From the NCBI GenBank assembly GCA_900298995.1, contig OMIC01000008.1, forward strand, positions 124,001-188,000: a stretch of DNA of 64,000 nucleotides, given 5' to 3'. The first letter of the stretch is position 1; each line of letters opens with the position of its first letter. Position numbers and translations under genes: made by a program. This DNA comes from Hyphomicrobiaceae bacterium (GTDB lineage: Bacteria > Pseudomonadota > Alphaproteobacteria > Rhizobiales > Aestuariivirgaceae). Of the stretch, positions 53,576 to 60,880 are shown one piece after another. The notes below the pieces were generated by a model. The model ran no database searches. It saw only the letters and a list, made by a program, of their open reading frames with translations, and was not told the DNA's origin.

Positions 53576-54460
53576 CTATTTTATCCGGGCCGCCGCCAGC
53601 AACCACTCCTTGAAGGTGTCTATCGCCTCGGAACGGCGTCCGCCGCCCGGCTCGATGATGCAGTAGGCGTAGTCCTGCTTGATGGCGATGTCGAAGAGCT
53701 GCACCAGCCGTCCGCTGGCGAGGTCGTCGGCGATCAGGCTCTTGGGGCAGAGGGCGATGCCCTGTCCGGCCAGGGCTGCGGCGCGCAGGAGGTTGAAGTC
53801 CTGGAAAATCGGTCCGGGCGAGGGTCCGGCATGTTTCAGTCCGGCGTGACGCATCCAGTTCTGCCAGTCGAGCCGGTCGGTGTCATGGAGCAGCGGCTTG
53901 CCGAGAATGGCCTGCGGCTGGTCGAACGGCCCTTCCCGTTCGAGATAGATGGGGTTGCAGATCGGAACGGTGCTGCCGGGTAGAAGCCGGGTGCTGCGGC
54001 AGCCCTCCCACTCCCCCACGCCCCAAAGCACCGCGATGTCGATCTCCTCGAAGTCGAGCTTCTGGCCGGCGAAGGCATAGACCACCTTCACGGAGACATG
54101 GGCGTAGTCCTGGAAGAACTGCGACAGGCGGGGGATCAGCCAGATCGTCGCGAAGGACGGGAGCGCCGCGATGGTCAGTGCCGGGCCGGCATCGGACTGC
54201 TGCAGTCGGCGGCAGGCCGCCGCCATGATGTCGAACGCCTCGGCCAGCGAGCGGGCGGGGGCCTGCGCCTTGGCCGTGGGCATGGTCTGGCGGCCCAGCC
54301 GGTCGAACAGGCTGATGCCGAACCATTCCTCCAGCTGGCGCACCTGATGGCTGACGGCGGACTGGGTGACGTTCAGTTCCTCCGCTGCGCGCGAGAAGCT
54401 GCCCGACCGGGCGGCGGCCTCGAAGCAGCGCAGGGCATTGAGAGAGGGCAGGCGGGTCAC
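53576..54460 (-). CDS. LysR-type regulator (GcvA-like), probable creatinase regulator
   Basis: A 294-residue LysR regulator with an N-terminal winged helix (LNALRCFEAAARSGSFSRAAEELNVTQSAVSHQVRQLE, about residues 6-42) and a GcvA-type effector domain. I start at GTG 54460 because GGAG lies 8 bases upstream; the ATG at 54487 lies inside the palindrome that looks like its operator. Divergent from creatinase with 112 bp between the starts. Confidence 0.85.
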   Translation of the reverse strand: MTRLPSLNALRCFEAAARSGSFSRAAEELNVTQSAVSHQVRQLEEWFGISLFDRLGRQTMPTAKAQAPARSLAEAFDIMAAACRRLQQSDAGPALTIAALPSFATIWLIPRLSQFFQDYAHVSVKVVYAFAGQKLDFEEIDIAVLWGVGEWEGCRSTRLLPGSTVPICNPIYLEREGPFDQPQAILGKPLLHDTDRLDWQNWMRHAGLKHAGPSPGPIFQDFNLLRAAALAGQGIALCPKSLIADDLASGRLVQLFDIAIKQDYAYCIIEPGGGRRSEAIDTFKEWLLAAARIK

Positions 54461-54471
54461 CGGCGGCGCTC

Positions 54472-54488
54472 CATGAGAATTTCTCATG
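54472..54488. promoter_or_regulatory. perfect dyad between LysR gene and creatinase, likely LysR binding site
   Basis: CATGAGAA-T-TTCTCATG, a perfect 8-1-8 inverted repeat containing the T-N11-A core of LysR sites. Its centre (54480) is about 65 bases before the expected transcription start of the creatinase promoter, the usual LysR recognition-site position. Confidence 0.7.
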
Positions 54489-54509
54489 CAGTATGTGAGG
54501 GATCGTCCT

Positions 54510-54539
54510 TTGACACAAGCCCCTGTCCGGGGAACTTAT
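54510..54539 (+). promoter_or_regulatory. predicted promoter of creatinase
   Basis: A perfect -35 TTGACA at 54510-54515, then a 17-18 base spacer and a weak -10 (AACTTA/ACTTAT, 54533-54539). The weak -10 suits an activator-dependent promoter. It lies 34 bases before the creatinase start codon. Confidence 0.5.
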
Positions 54540-54572
54540 CGCTTCGTCCACCTCATCACGGAGAGATTGCCC

Positions 54573-55874
54573 ATGGCCCGCCTGGAACGTCCCGCGCTTG
54601 TTGATTACCGCAACAATGGCAAGAAGCCGAAACCTACATTTTCAGCTTCCGAAATGAAGCGCCGCCAGGATGCGATCCGCGGCTGGATGTCGAAGGCCAA
54701 GGTTGATGCCTGTGTCTTCACCAGCTACCACAACATCAACTACCTCTCCGATTTTCTCTACTGCTACTTCGGCCGCAAGTATGGTCTCGTGATCACCCAC
54801 GACAAGGCAACCTCGGTGACGGCCGCCATTGACGGCGGCCAGCCGGCACGCCGCACCTTCGGCGACAACGTGACCTACACCGACTGGTCGAAGGAGAACT
54901 ACTTCGTGGCGCTGCGTGGCCTGCTCAAGGGCGCCAAGCGCGTGGGCATCGAGTTCGATCATGTGAATCTCGACTTCCGGGCGCAGCTGGCGGATGCCTT
55001 CCCCGGCGTCGAGTTTGTTGATGCCGCTGCCCCCTCGATGCGCCTGCGCATGATCAAGAGCGCGGAAGAAATCAAGCATATCAGCAAGATGACCCGTATT
55101 GCCGATCTCGGGGGCGCGGCGGTGGTGGAAGCCACGGCGGTCGGCGTCCCCGAGCACGAGGTGGCGCTGCACTCGACACAGGCCATGGTGCGCGAGATTG
55201 CCCGCGTGTGGCCCGACGGCGAGCTGCTCGACACCTGGACATGGTTCCAGTCGGGCGTGAACACCGACGGCGCGCACAATCCCGTCACCTCGCGCAAGAT
55301 CCGGCGCGGCGACATCCTGAGCCTCAACTGCTTCCCGATGGTGGCCGGCTATTATGTGGCGCTCGAGCGCACGCTGTTCGCCGAAACGGCCTCGAAGGAG
55401 CACATCCGCCTCTGGGAGATCAACTGCCACGTCCACGACGAAGGCAAGAAGCTTCTGGTTCCGGGCAACAAGTGCTCCGACGTCGCCAAGGCGCTGAACG
55501 AGATCTACGCCAGTCATGACCTCCTGAAATACCGCACATTCGGCTACGGCCACTCCTTCGGCGTGCTTTGCCACTACTACGGCCGCGAGGGCGGGCTCGA
55601 GCTGCGCGAGGATTGCGACACCGTGCTCCAGCCCGGGATGGTCGTCTCGATGGAGCCGATGATCATGATCCCCGAAGGCCAGAAGGGCGCCGGCGGCTAT
55701 CGCGAGCATGACATTCTGGTCATCACCGAGAAGGGCAACCGCAACATCACGGGCTTCCCCTATGGTCCCGAGCATCTGATCGTGAAGGCTGGCGGTGGCG
55801 CCGCCCGCAAGAAGCCGACGGCCAGAAAACCTGCGCGCAAGGCTGCGCGCAAGACGGCCCGCAAGACGCGCTGA
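54573..55874 (+). CDS. creatinase (creatine amidinohydrolase) with basic C-terminal tail
   Basis: Pita-bread-fold enzyme hydrolysing creatine to sarcosine and urea, 433 residues. Agreement with Pseudomonas creatinase is strong along the length: FTSYHNINYLSDFLYCYFGR, IDGGQPARRT, the catalytic His235 in NTDGAHNPVT, LNCFPMVAGYY and FGYGHSFGVL. The M24 metal ligands are lost, as in true creatinases. Unlike the ~403-residue family norm, it carries a tail from about residue 407 made of ARK/KPA/ART-like repeats, lysine- and arginine-rich, resembling histone H1 tails. GGAGAG lies before ATG 54573. No sarcosine oxidase or urease is in the window. Confidence 0.92.
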   Translation: MARLERPALVDYRNNGKKPKPTFSASEMKRRQDAIRGWMSKAKVDACVFTSYHNINYLSDFLYCYFGRKYGLVITHDKATSVTAAIDGGQPARRTFGDNVTYTDWSKENYFVALRGLLKGAKRVGIEFDHVNLDFRAQLADAFPGVEFVDAAAPSMRLRMIKSAEEIKHISKMTRIADLGGAAVVEATAVGVPEHEVALHSTQAMVREIARVWPDGELLDTWTWFQSGVNTDGAHNPVTSRKIRRGDILSLNCFPMVAGYYVALERTLFAETASKEHIRLWEINCHVHDEGKKLLVPGNKCSDVAKALNEIYASHDLLKYRTFGYGHSFGVLCHYYGREGGLELREDCDTVLQPGMVVSMEPMIMIPEGQKGAGGYREHDILVITEKGNRNITGFPYGPEHLIVKAGGGAARKKPTARKPARKAARKTARKTR

Positions 55875-55928
55875 GACGGCATCCGCCGGGCGCCGGGCCG
55901 ACAGGTTCGGGCCGCGTGCAGGGGGGAC

Positions 55929-55956
55929 TTGCATCCTCAGGCGCGCGGCCTATGAT
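55929..55956 (+). promoter_or_regulatory. predicted promoter upstream of the orphan ABC ATPase
   Basis: TTGCAT (55929-55934) and TATGAT (55951-55956) are separated by 16 bases, a fair sigma-70-like match in the 126-bp gap after creatinase. Confidence 0.4.
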
Positions 55957-56000
55957 CTTTTTTCAAGCAGCCAGGGTCAACAGGGTCGGGGAAGCAGAGG

Positions 56001-57113
56001 ATGGCGACGGAGGTTCCGGCAGGCGAGGCGATGGTGCGCTTCGTCAATGTTCAGAAGAGCTACGACGGCGAGACCCTCGTCGTGAAGAATCTCAATCTGG
56101 ACATCGCCAAGGGTGAGTTCCTGACCATGCTGGGCCCGTCGGGCTCAGGCAAGACGACCACGCTCATGATGCTGGCGGGCTTCGAACCCGCCACGCACGG
56201 CGAGATCTTTCTCAAGAACCAGCCGATCAACAACGTGCCGCCGCACAAGCGCGGGATTGGCATGGTGTTCCAGAACTACGCGCTGTTCCCGCACATGACC
56301 ATCAATGAGAATCTCGCCTTTCCGCTGCAGGTGCGCAATGTGCCAAAGGCCGAGATCGAGGATCGCGTAGCCAAGGTTCTGAAGATGGTCGAGCTGCCGC
56401 AGATGGGCAGTCGCCGGCCCGGCCAGCTATCAGGTGGCCAGCAGCAGCGCATTGCGGTGGCGCTCGCGCTGGTCTTCGAGCCGGATCTCGTGCTGATGGA
56501 TGAGCCGCTGGGCGCTCTGGACAAGCAGCTGCGCGAGCAGATGCAATACGAGATCAAGCATATTCACGAGCGGCTCGGCGTGACCGTCGTCTATGTCACG
56601 CATGACCAGTCGGAAGCTCTCACCATGTCGAACCGCATCGCGGTGTTCAATGACGGCGTGGTGCAGCAGCTGTCGACGCCTGCCGATCTCTATGAGCGGC
56701 CCGTCAATTCCTTCGTCGCGCAGTTCATCGGCGAGAACAACAAGCTCAAGGGCACTGTGGCCGAGATCGGCGCTGACAATCTTGCGTCCGTGAAGCTCGA
56801 AACCGGCGAAGTCGTCAAGGCGCTGGCCATTGGCGCACGCGAGAAGGGCGGCCGTACGCTGCTGTCCGTCCGGCCCGAGCGCGTGGAAATCAATCCAACG
56901 GCTGCCGATGTCGTCCTTCACGGACGCATCGCGGAACTGATCTATCTCGGCGACCATATCCGCGCCCGGCTCGAAGTGGCCGGCCACGACAACTTCATCG
57001 TCAAGGTGCCCAACAAGGGCGCGACCAGCGATGTGGCCCAGGGGCGCGAAGTACGTGTCGGCTGGAAGGCCGCCGATTGCCGCGCGCTCGACTTCGCCGA
57101 GTTCCGTCACTGA
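56001..57113 (+). CDS. orphan ABC transporter ATPase (PotA/UgpC type)
   Basis: Import-type ATPase, 370 residues. Walker A GPSGSGKTT near 45, signature LSGGQQQR near 140, Walker B LVLMDEPLGAL and H-loop VTHDQ are present. A TOBE domain covers about 285-365. The residues after the signature read IAVALALVFEP where most relatives have an arginine (ALARAL), a small departure in an otherwise standard domain. No permease or binding protein is adjacent, so it must serve one elsewhere. Likely substrate class: polyamine, iron or sugar. Confidence 0.88.
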   Translation: MATEVPAGEAMVRFVNVQKSYDGETLVVKNLNLDIAKGEFLTMLGPSGSGKTTTLMMLAGFEPATHGEIFLKNQPINNVPPHKRGIGMVFQNYALFPHMTINENLAFPLQVRNVPKAEIEDRVAKVLKMVELPQMGSRRPGQLSGGQQQRIAVALALVFEPDLVLMDEPLGALDKQLREQMQYEIKHIHERLGVTVVYVTHDQSEALTMSNRIAVFNDGVVQQLSTPADLYERPVNSFVAQFIGENNKLKGTVAEIGADNLASVKLETGEVVKALAIGAREKGGRTLLSVRPERVEINPTAADVVLHGRIAELIYLGDHIRARLEVAGHDNFIVKVPNKGATSDVAQGREVRVGWKAADCRALDFAEFRH

Positions 57114-57122
57114 GGTGAGCCC

Positions 57123-57839
57123 ATGATAGCCAGCCGCGGGTTGAGGCCTCTCGCGCGCTGGCTTGCCACCCTGACGTTGTGCGGCGTCCTGCTGTGGCCC
57201 CTGCCGGCGGGTCAGGCTCAGGATCACGAAGTCGACCTTGCGCTGGTGCTCGCCATCGACTGCTCCTTCAGCGTCGACTCGCGTGAGTTTGCCTTGCAGA
57301 TGCAGGGGATCAGCCGTGCCTTCATGAATGAGGAGGTGAAGGCCGCGATCGCGCAGGGCACGCGTCGGCGCATCGCGGTGGCAGCGGTTCTGTGGTCGGA
57401 TGACCGCAATCAGATCACCGCCATACCCTGGACCGTGATTTCCAGCGGCGCGGATGCCGATTGGCTGGGGCTGGCGCTCATGGCGACAAGGCGCAGCCTT
57501 TCGGAGGGTGGCACCTCGATCTCAGCAGCGCTCGGCTATTCGGCCGCGCTTCTGTACCGGGCGCCGTCAGCCGAGCGCCGGGTCATCGACGTCTCTGCCG
57601 ATGGGCGCAACAACAGCGGTCCAGCCGTGGCGCCGGTCCGCGACCTTCTGGTGGCCCAGGGAGTCACCATCAACGGGCTGGTCATTCTCAACGAGTGGCC
57701 GACGCTCGACAGCTATTTCGAGGCCAACGTGGCCGGCGGGCCCGATCATTTCGTCATCCCAGCCCCGGACTATGACGCCTATGGCGAGGCGATCCTGCGC
57801 AAGCTGCTGCGCGAGATCAGTGGGCCTCAGATCATGTGA
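57123..57839 (+). CDS. DUF1194 secreted VWA-like protein
   Basis: A 238-residue protein with a signal peptide (about residues 8-32, ending GQAQ) and a von Willebrand A-like domain: DLALVLAIDCSFSVDSREF, with the DxSxS metal-site motif (DCSFS) near 47, and VIDVSADGRNN near 155 with the second Asp. DUF1194 proteins are periplasmic and of unknown function. It lies 9 bp after the ABC ATPase and shares its strand; a link between them is not obvious. Confidence 0.83.
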   Translation: MIASRGLRPLARWLATLTLCGVLLWPLPAGQAQDHEVDLALVLAIDCSFSVDSREFALQMQGISRAFMNEEVKAAIAQGTRRRIAVAAVLWSDDRNQITAIPWTVISSGADADWLGLALMATRRSLSEGGTSISAALGYSAALLYRAPSAERRVIDVSADGRNNSGPAVAPVRDLLVAQGVTINGLVILNEWPTLDSYFEANVAGGPDHFVIPAPDYDAYGEAILRKLLREISGPQIM

Positions 57840-57884
57840 ACGGCACTGTTCCAATCGAGCCAGATGTTGCTATGACATGTTTCC

Positions 57885-58505
57885 GTGAATGATGAACTCC
57901 ATGATACTGCGCGCTGGCTGATCGGCGCCGTGGCCCGTGGCCTGAACCAGAGGCCGAGCGAAGGTGTGAGCGAGGTGCTGGCGCGGCTGGACTCGCAGGA
58001 TCTGAGCGCGGATGTCTTCCGGGAACCTGAACCGAGACTGCTTCCAGTGCTCCGCCATCTGCCACACTGCATCGGCGAGGCCATGCTCGTTGATCCCGAT
58101 CTTGCCGCCGCCCTGGCCGCCATCGAGGAGGCCTTGCAGTGGCGTCAGTCCGCCTCCTACACCGATGCGCTGCTGGGTGAGGGTTTCACACAGAATTATG
58201 GCTGGGCCGAGATCATCGGACCCAACGGTTTCTATCCCGGCGATGATTTTCTCCTCGGGGTTCTCATGCTGGGCCCCGGACGGCATTACCGCGATCACTA
58301 TCATCCGGCGCCGGAGCTCTATTGGCCGCTGACCTCCGCCAGCCTGTGGAGCCGCGACAGCGGGCCTTTCGTTGAATGGCCGCAGGGCGGAACCATCTGG
58401 CATCCGCCGATGACCCTTCATGCCACCCGCACCGGGGAAATGCCGCTGCTCGCTCTGTGGAGCTGGACGCGCGACACCGCGACGCCCGCGAAGCTCCTCG
58501 CATGA
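57885..58505 (+). CDS. DMSP lyase-family cupin protein
   Basis: A 206-residue protein with a C-terminal cupin resembling DddQ/DddL-type dimethylsulfoniopropionate lyases. The metal motif is HYHPAPELYWPL with His138, His140, Glu144 and Tyr146, and a later His in WHPPMTLHATRTGE (near 179). It starts at GTG 57885, with a weak ribosome site. It overlaps the alpha/beta hydrolase by 4 bp. Many members of this family do not cleave DMSP, so the activity is a guess; related compounds (betaines, other sulfonium or carboxylates) are possible. Confidence 0.7.
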   Translation: MNDELHDTARWLIGAVARGLNQRPSEGVSEVLARLDSQDLSADVFREPEPRLLPVLRHLPHCIGEAMLVDPDLAAALAAIEEALQWRQSASYTDALLGEGFTQNYGWAEIIGPNGFYPGDDFLLGVLMLGPGRHYRDHYHPAPELYWPLTSASLWSRDSGPFVEWPQGGTIWHPPMTLHATRTGEMPLLALWSWTRDTATPAKLLA

Positions 58506-59335
58506 TGAGTGCGCTGCGGCTGATCCTTGTCGCGGTGGTGGTGGCCTATCTGACCATCGTGCTGTTCATGTATGTGCAGCAGCGCAGCCTGCAATATCTT
58601 CCGGCCCGTGCCGGGATACCACCCGGCGACGTGGGGCTCGACGGAGTCGTGGAGGAGCGCCTGGTGACGGCGGATGGCGAAACCATCGTGCTGTGGTCCG
58701 CCATGGCCCGCCGCGGCCAGCCCACAATCCTGTTCTTTCATGGCAATGCCGGCGAGTTGGCGGACCGCGCTCATCGCATGGCCTATTATCGTGAGCAGGG
58801 CTTTGGCGCAGTGTTTGTCTCCTACCGGGGCTTCGGCGCAAGTACGGGAACGCCCACCGAGCAGGGCCTCCTCGCCGATGCGACTGCCGCCTATGACAGC
58901 CTGATTGCGCGCGGCATTCCGGCGCATGAAATCGCGCTGGTGGGCGAGTCACTGGGAACGGGTGTTGCCGTCCAGCTTGCCGCAAGCCGCCCCGTGGCGG
59001 CGGTGGCGCTCGAGGCGCCCTTCACGGCAGCCGTGGACGTTGGCGCTGGGCGTTACTGGTGGCTTCCGGTGCGTCTTCTCATGAAGGACCAGTTCCGCTC
59101 GCGCGATCACATCGCCTCGGTGAGAGTCCCGCTTCTCATCCAGCACGGTGATCAGGACCGCATTGTTCCGGTGGCGCAGGGACACGACCTCTTTGCGATG
59201 GCCAATGATCCGAAGCAACTGGTCATCATCGACGGGGCTGGCCACGACATCATTTCAGATGCAGGGGTGTGGGAGCGGGAGGTTGGATTTTTCCGGAGGG
59301 TGATGCACGTCCCTCAGGACGTGCCCCCCGGATAA
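58502..59335 (+). CDS. membrane-anchored alpha/beta hydrolase
   Basis: A 277-residue serine hydrolase of the ABHD13/BEM46-like group. An N-terminal helix (about 3-22) anchors it. The nucleophile is in VGESLGTG (Ser near 145); the oxyanion segment is FFHGNAGEL near 80; the acid Asp is in QHGDQDRIVP near 220 and the His in GAGHDII near 245. Translationally coupled to the cupin gene. Confidence 0.83.
   Translation: MMSALRLILVAVVVAYLTIVLFMYVQQRSLQYLPARAGIPPGDVGLDGVVEERLVTADGETIVLWSAMARRGQPTILFFHGNAGELADRAHRMAYYREQGFGAVFVSYRGFGASTGTPTEQGLLADATAAYDSLIARGIPAHEIALVGESLGTGVAVQLAASRPVAAVALEAPFTAAVDVGAGRYWWLPVRLLMKDQFRSRDHIASVRVPLLIQHGDQDRIVPVAQGHDLFAMANDPKQLVIIDGAGHDIISDAGVWEREVGFFRRVMHVPQDVPPG
59305..59324. 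other. perfect hairpin at the 3' end of the hydrolase gene
   Basis: GCACGTCC and GGACGTGC form an 8-bp stem with a CTCA loop inside the last codons of the hydrolase. It faces the convergent small secreted-protein gene. No T-tract follows, so its role (attenuation, RNA stability or none) is unclear. Confidence 0.35.
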
Positions 59336-59345
59336 GGCTGGCAGG

Positions 59346-59702
59346 TCAGAAGTTGTTAGGGTTGCCCTTGACAATCGTGCCTGTGCCGTCGTCCTTGCCG
59401 TCCTTGACCCAGGTCACCTGATCGCCGTCGATCTTGACCTGCCAGCACGCCTCCGGATCGGTGCCATATTGGAAGCACATGGTATCCGCATTGACGCGCC
59501 ACTTTCCGGAATAGTCCTTGCCCTTGATCACTCCATCCGCACCGTAGAACTCGGTGTAGGCGCCAGAAGCGATCATGCTACCCTGAACGGTATTGCCGGA
59601 TATGGCCGCCGAGATCTGGTCGCCTGTGGCCATTCCGCCAGCCAACGCGGACCCAGTCAGGGCAAAAACTGACGTTACGGCAGCAATCATAAGTCTATTC
59701 AT
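59346..59702 (-). CDS. small secreted protein of unknown function
   Basis: A 118-residue protein with a signal peptide (about 4-21, ending GSALAG) and a mature beta-rich domain (FYGADGVIKGKDYSGKWRVN near 52, MCFQYGTDPEACW with two cysteines near 75-86). AGGAGG lies upstream of ATG 59702. The two cysteines could form a disulfide in the periplasm. It resembles small DUF995-like periplasmic proteins, but I am not certain of the family. Confidence 0.65.
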   Translation of the reverse strand: MNRLMIAAVTSVFALTGSALAGGMATGDQISAAISGNTVQGSMIASGAYTEFYGADGVIKGKDYSGKWRVNADTMCFQYGTDPEACWQVKIDGDQVTWVKDGKDDGTGTIVKGNPNNF

Positions 59703-59755
59703 GGAACATCCTCCTGCTTTGCTCGGTTACGCCTGAGCAGGCCGCGAAGATCAGG

Positions 59756-60832
59756 TCAGGCTGTGATTGCCCTGATTTCTTTGAGGACGGCTACTGTTTC
59801 GGATGGCGAGAGAGCGCCCATGCGCATGTCGACCCGCCAGGACTTGCCTCCCTCGACAACTGCATAGAGCCCTTTCTTCTTCTCGGCGGTATAGCCTTCG
59901 ACCTCGGATGTGCAGGGAAAGGCAATGCCGATCGCGTCCTGATCCGGGGTGCGGCAGATCCAGCGGCAGCACTGGCCGCACTGGTCCGGGCGATATCGCA
60001 TGTAGTCACTTGCGCCGCCGGGGTGCTTCATCAGCGCATGGGCAAAGCCATCCTTGTCGGCCCGCATGTCGATCATCATGGCCACTTCCGGGTCAAAGGC
60101 GAGATCGGGGCGCAGCACGTGGTGGATGGCAGGGTTGACCCCGAGCTCCTCGAGGAACTCGCGATAGCCGGGCTTGGGCGTGATATGCGCGGGGATCGAC
60201 TTGCGCACCCGCACGGCCTGCGGCGTGTAGGGTGCGGAATAGATGAGTTCGCCATTGTCCACGGGACGGAAATTGGCGTGGGCGAGATACATGAGATCCA
60301 TCGGCGTCTTCTTCAGATTGTCCACCTGCAGCGACACGTCGAGCAAGGAGGAGTCCGCCTGAATCACGTAGCGGGATGTGGCGAGGTAGTGGTAGGAGAA
60401 CGCCACGGTGTGCTCATAGGTGCCGATGACCGCACAGGTCTGCCGCGCCTCGTCCAGCTCGACAAAGCCCTTCTGGAACGGAGCAAGCGGAAGCTCGCCA
60501 TGCAGAGGGTGCCGATCCGTGGGGCCGGGCGCGCCGATCGCCGTGGCGCCGCAGTGAATGAAGAAGGCGCCATAGGTTTCAAGATAGGCGCGGGTGGGTA
60601 CAGGTTGCGTGAACATCGACTTCATGGTCAGGTCGCGGCCATCGAACATGCAGGACCAGATCTGGTGTCCTACGAAGGGCAGCACGACGATCTCGCCGCG
60701 GCGGCTCTTCACCCGGAGTGCGGCAATGCCGCTGTCATAGCGAAATGCCGAGACGTGGAACCCCGCTCCCTCGGCGATGCAGCGCTCCTTGTCGCCGAAC
60801 TGGACGGATTGCAGGTCGAGTCTGATCGTCAT
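59756..60832 (-). CDS. DUF4432/aldose-1-epimerase-like protein
   Basis: A 358-residue beta-rich protein with galactose-mutarotase-like features: PFVGHQIWSCMFDGRDLTMKS near 52, the HGELPLAPF histidine motif near 110, and a C-terminal ETVAVLKEI. It matches the DUF4432 group (YihR-like sugar-binding or epimerase). A Cys-rich stretch QCGQCCRWICR near 285 is unusual. It follows the amidase by 48 bp on the same strand. Confidence 0.65.
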   Translation of the reverse strand: MTIRLDLQSVQFGDKERCIAEGAGFHVSAFRYDSGIAALRVKSRRGEIVVLPFVGHQIWSCMFDGRDLTMKSMFTQPVPTRAYLETYGAFFIHCGATAIGAPGPTDRHPLHGELPLAPFQKGFVELDEARQTCAVIGTYEHTVAFSYHYLATSRYVIQADSSLLDVSLQVDNLKKTPMDLMYLAHANFRPVDNGELIYSAPYTPQAVRVRKSIPAHITPKPGYREFLEELGVNPAIHHVLRPDLAFDPEVAMMIDMRADKDGFAHALMKHPGGASDYMRYRPDQCGQCCRWICRTPDQDAIGIAFPCTSEVEGYTAEKKKGLYAVVEGGKSWRVDMRMGALSPSETVAVLKEIRAITA

Positions 60833-60880
60833 GGTCTGTTCCTCAGCGATGGGGCGTTGGTGTCATTGGATGTGGGGTGA

